Assembly: GCA_937863205.1 (NCBI GenBank)
Contig: CALMGA010000316.1
Span: forward strand, 1-6,719
Source: an uncultured Beijerinckiaceae bacterium
GTDB lineage: Bacteria; Pseudomonadota; Alphaproteobacteria; Rhizobiales; Beijerinckiaceae
Direction: 5' to 3'
DNA: 6,719 nt
The notes below the pieces were generated by a model. The model worked only from the letters and a program-made list of their open reading frames with translations, did no database searches and was not told where the DNA came from. The stretch's first letter is position 1. Each line of letters begins with the position of its first letter. The position numbers and the translations under genes are program-made. Of this stretch, positions 5,522 to 6,719 are shown one piece after another.

Positions 5522-6382
5522 TTGCGCCACCTCAGCCTCGCCCTGCTGCTGCTCGGCTTCGCGGCGCCCGCCGCACGGGCCGAACCGCCCGCACCCCTGC
5601 ACCTCAAGGTCGGCGCCCACATCATCGATGAGGTCCGGCTTCCCGAGGCGATGCCGAAGCTCCTAATGGACGGCAAGGTGCTCGTTGATGACGCGATGTC
5701 GTTCACGTTGAAGCTGCAGCACACCGTCAACGGCGTGCCCAGCGCGATCATCTACGCCGACAGGAGCGGGGGATCGTGCAACGACGGCACCAGCCTGTTC
5801 ATCGACGCCACCATGTCGGACGCCGGCGGCGTGAAGGGCGTGCCCGTCGCCAGCTGCTGGAGCGAGCCGAAGTACATGCAGGCGCTCGACAGCGACGGCG
5901 AGGTCCTACTGGAGCAGCAGGATCCCGGCCTCGCCTTCGACGGCGACCTCTGGCGGTTCGTGCCGGGCAAGGGCCTGAGCAAGGTCGCCAACCTGACCTA
6001 CACGCCTATGCCCGGCACGACCTGGGCCGACCTGCGTCGGCAGGCCGGCACCGGGGCACCGGTGGAGCTGTTCCGCAATGAGGCGTTCGCGAAGGACTTC
6101 GACCGCGGGACCGGCATGGCACGGGCGACCATCCTGCCGGCGGCGGGCGACGCGGCGGATCCGAACGGGACCATCCAGGGCCGCTTCCTCATCGCGGAAG
6201 GCTTTCAGGCACACGACGGGCGGCACCAGGCGCTGATCGCTGTAGACCTCGTCGCTCAGCGCGTATTCGTCGCCGATTACCCCGGCGACGCTCCAATCGC
6301 GGTGTACCCGGCGGTGCACGACTGGCCCTCGCCGGCGCGCAAGAAGCTCGCTCTCTGGGCCAAGCAGGTGGTGCAGCCGTGA
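5522..6382 (+). CDS. Secreted protein of unknown function, TTG start
   Basis: The product is 286 aa. The start is TTG at 5522: an in-frame TAA at 5489-5491 leaves no ATG upstream, and the TTG opens a textbook signal peptide (1-20, M-R-H-L-S-L-A-L-L-L-L-G-F, cut after A-R-A). CGGAG (5507-5511) sits 10 nt upstream. The mature protein is soluble-looking, with only two cysteines (86 and 112), a likely disulfide. It has D-R-S-G-G-S-C-N-D-G-T near residue 80, W-R-F-V-P-G-K-G-L-S-K-V at about 144-155, and an aromatic C-terminal part with V-F-V-A-D-Y-P-G-D. I recognise no catalytic motif and cannot name the family. It lies 100 bp after the membrane protein gene on the same strand, with no clear terminator between, so cotranscription is possible. 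A rare initiation codon usually means modest translation. Confidence 0.83.
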   Translation: MRHLSLALLLLGFAAPAARAEPPAPLHLKVGAHIIDEVRLPEAMPKLLMDGKVLVDDAMSFTLKLQHTVNGVPSAIIYADRSGGSCNDGTSLFIDATMSDAGGVKGVPVASCWSEPKYMQALDSDGEVLLEQQDPGLAFDGDLWRFVPGKGLSKVANLTYTPMPGTTWADLRRQAGTGAPVELFRNEAFAKDFDRGTGMARATILPAAGDAADPNGTIQGRFLIAEGFQAHDGRHQALIAVDLVAQRVFVADYPGDAPIAVYPAVHDWPSPARKKLALWAKQVVQP

Positions 6383-6513
6383 GATTGCATCATCGTCTCT
6401 CCATCGTCCTTTGAAGCAGGTAAGCGCACCGCGCCGACGGCGGAGCAACGCACCTCTCTTCCTTTCCCTGACCGTCGCCGTCGCACCGAAGAACGGGACG
6501 CCGCTATGCCCGA

Positions 6514-6719
6514 TCATGCACCAGTCGGGTCCGAACGGTCGACCGCAGACTGACGTGCCGTTGACGCGCGCAGCGCCAGCACCTCCTGCCGGCCGCTCTC
6601 CACCCACCGCTCGACAAGCTCCAGCCGGCCTGCGATGGCGCGGAATACCGCGCCGAACGCCTCGTAGTCGTCGTCCCGATTTGCCCGCGAAGCCAGTTCA
6701 CCCGCGCGCACGAGCCGCT
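6514..6719 (-). CDS. Probable C-terminus of a minus-strand protein, cut by the right window edge
   Basis: The frame is open from the last base of the window to a TGA at 6516-6514, about 68 codons. It contains R-A-G-E-L-A-S-R-A-N-R-D-D-D-Y-E-A-F, then A-I-A-G-R-L-E-L-V-E-R-W-V-E-S-G-R-Q-E-V. The balanced acidic/basic, helix-favouring composition is that of a real protein, unlike the Arg-rich overlapping frame at 6504-6701. No family can be assigned from this piece. It converges on the secreted-protein gene ending at 6382; the 131 bp between (6383-6513) hold only a weak 4-bp stem (6432-6442) and no recognised terminator. The GTG at 6711 is a possible start, but an origin further upstream is likelier. 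Confidence 0.5.
   Translation of the reverse strand, partial: RLVRAGELASRANRDDDYEAFGAVFRAIAGRLELVERWVESGRQEVLALRASTARQSAVDRSDPTGA

Noticed and set aside
6536..6545. 10-bp palindrome CGGTCGACCG as an operator
   Set aside because: It lies inside the probable minus-strand coding region, and such GC-rich palindromes are frequent by chance here.
5906..6607. Minus-strand 233-codon open frame at the right end
   Set aside because: Largely antisense to the secreted protein gene with Arg/Gly-rich composition; the frame ending at 6514 has a more protein-like composition.

Overview
High GC content, strong GC-ending codon bias and AGGAG-type ribosome binding sites point to an alphaproteobacterium. The protein families seen (IS110 transposase, secreted caspase with SH3b tail, Gly/His-rich secreted protein) suggest the order Hyphomicrobiales, possibly Methylobacterium or a relative. 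This assignment is inference from protein style, since no marker gene is present.

Layout from the left: (1) the C-terminal end of an IS110-family transposase, cut by the window edge (1-249, +). (2) A tandem pair of secreted caspase-fold (peptidase C14) proteins on the + strand. The first (342-1178) is a pseudo-caspase whose catalytic His and Cys are replaced by Tyr and Ser. The second (1410-2735) is a complete His/Cys metacaspase-type protein with a signal peptide and a C-terminal SH3b domain. (3) Convergent with it, 10 bp stop to stop, a periplasmic VanX-type D-alanyl-D-alanine dipeptidase (2746-3630, -) with all zinc and catalytic residues present. (4) A gap of about 800 bp (3631-4425), AT-richer in its first half and containing several hairpins or palindromes near its right end. 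(5) A + strand group: a small secreted Gly/His/Phe/Tyr-rich protein (4426-4743), a single-span membrane protein starting 3 nt after its stop (4747-5421), and a secreted protein of unknown function with a TTG start (5522-6382). (6) The probable C-terminus of a minus-strand gene running off the right edge (6514-6719).

Every complete gene here carries a signal peptide or an N-terminal membrane anchor, so the window encodes an envelope/periplasm gene set. The most interesting part is the adjacent active and Tyr-Ser pseudo-caspase pair, with a cell-wall dipeptide hydrolase next door. A regulator/enzyme relation between the two caspase-fold proteins is plausible but is inference only. The three genes on the right are not families I can name.
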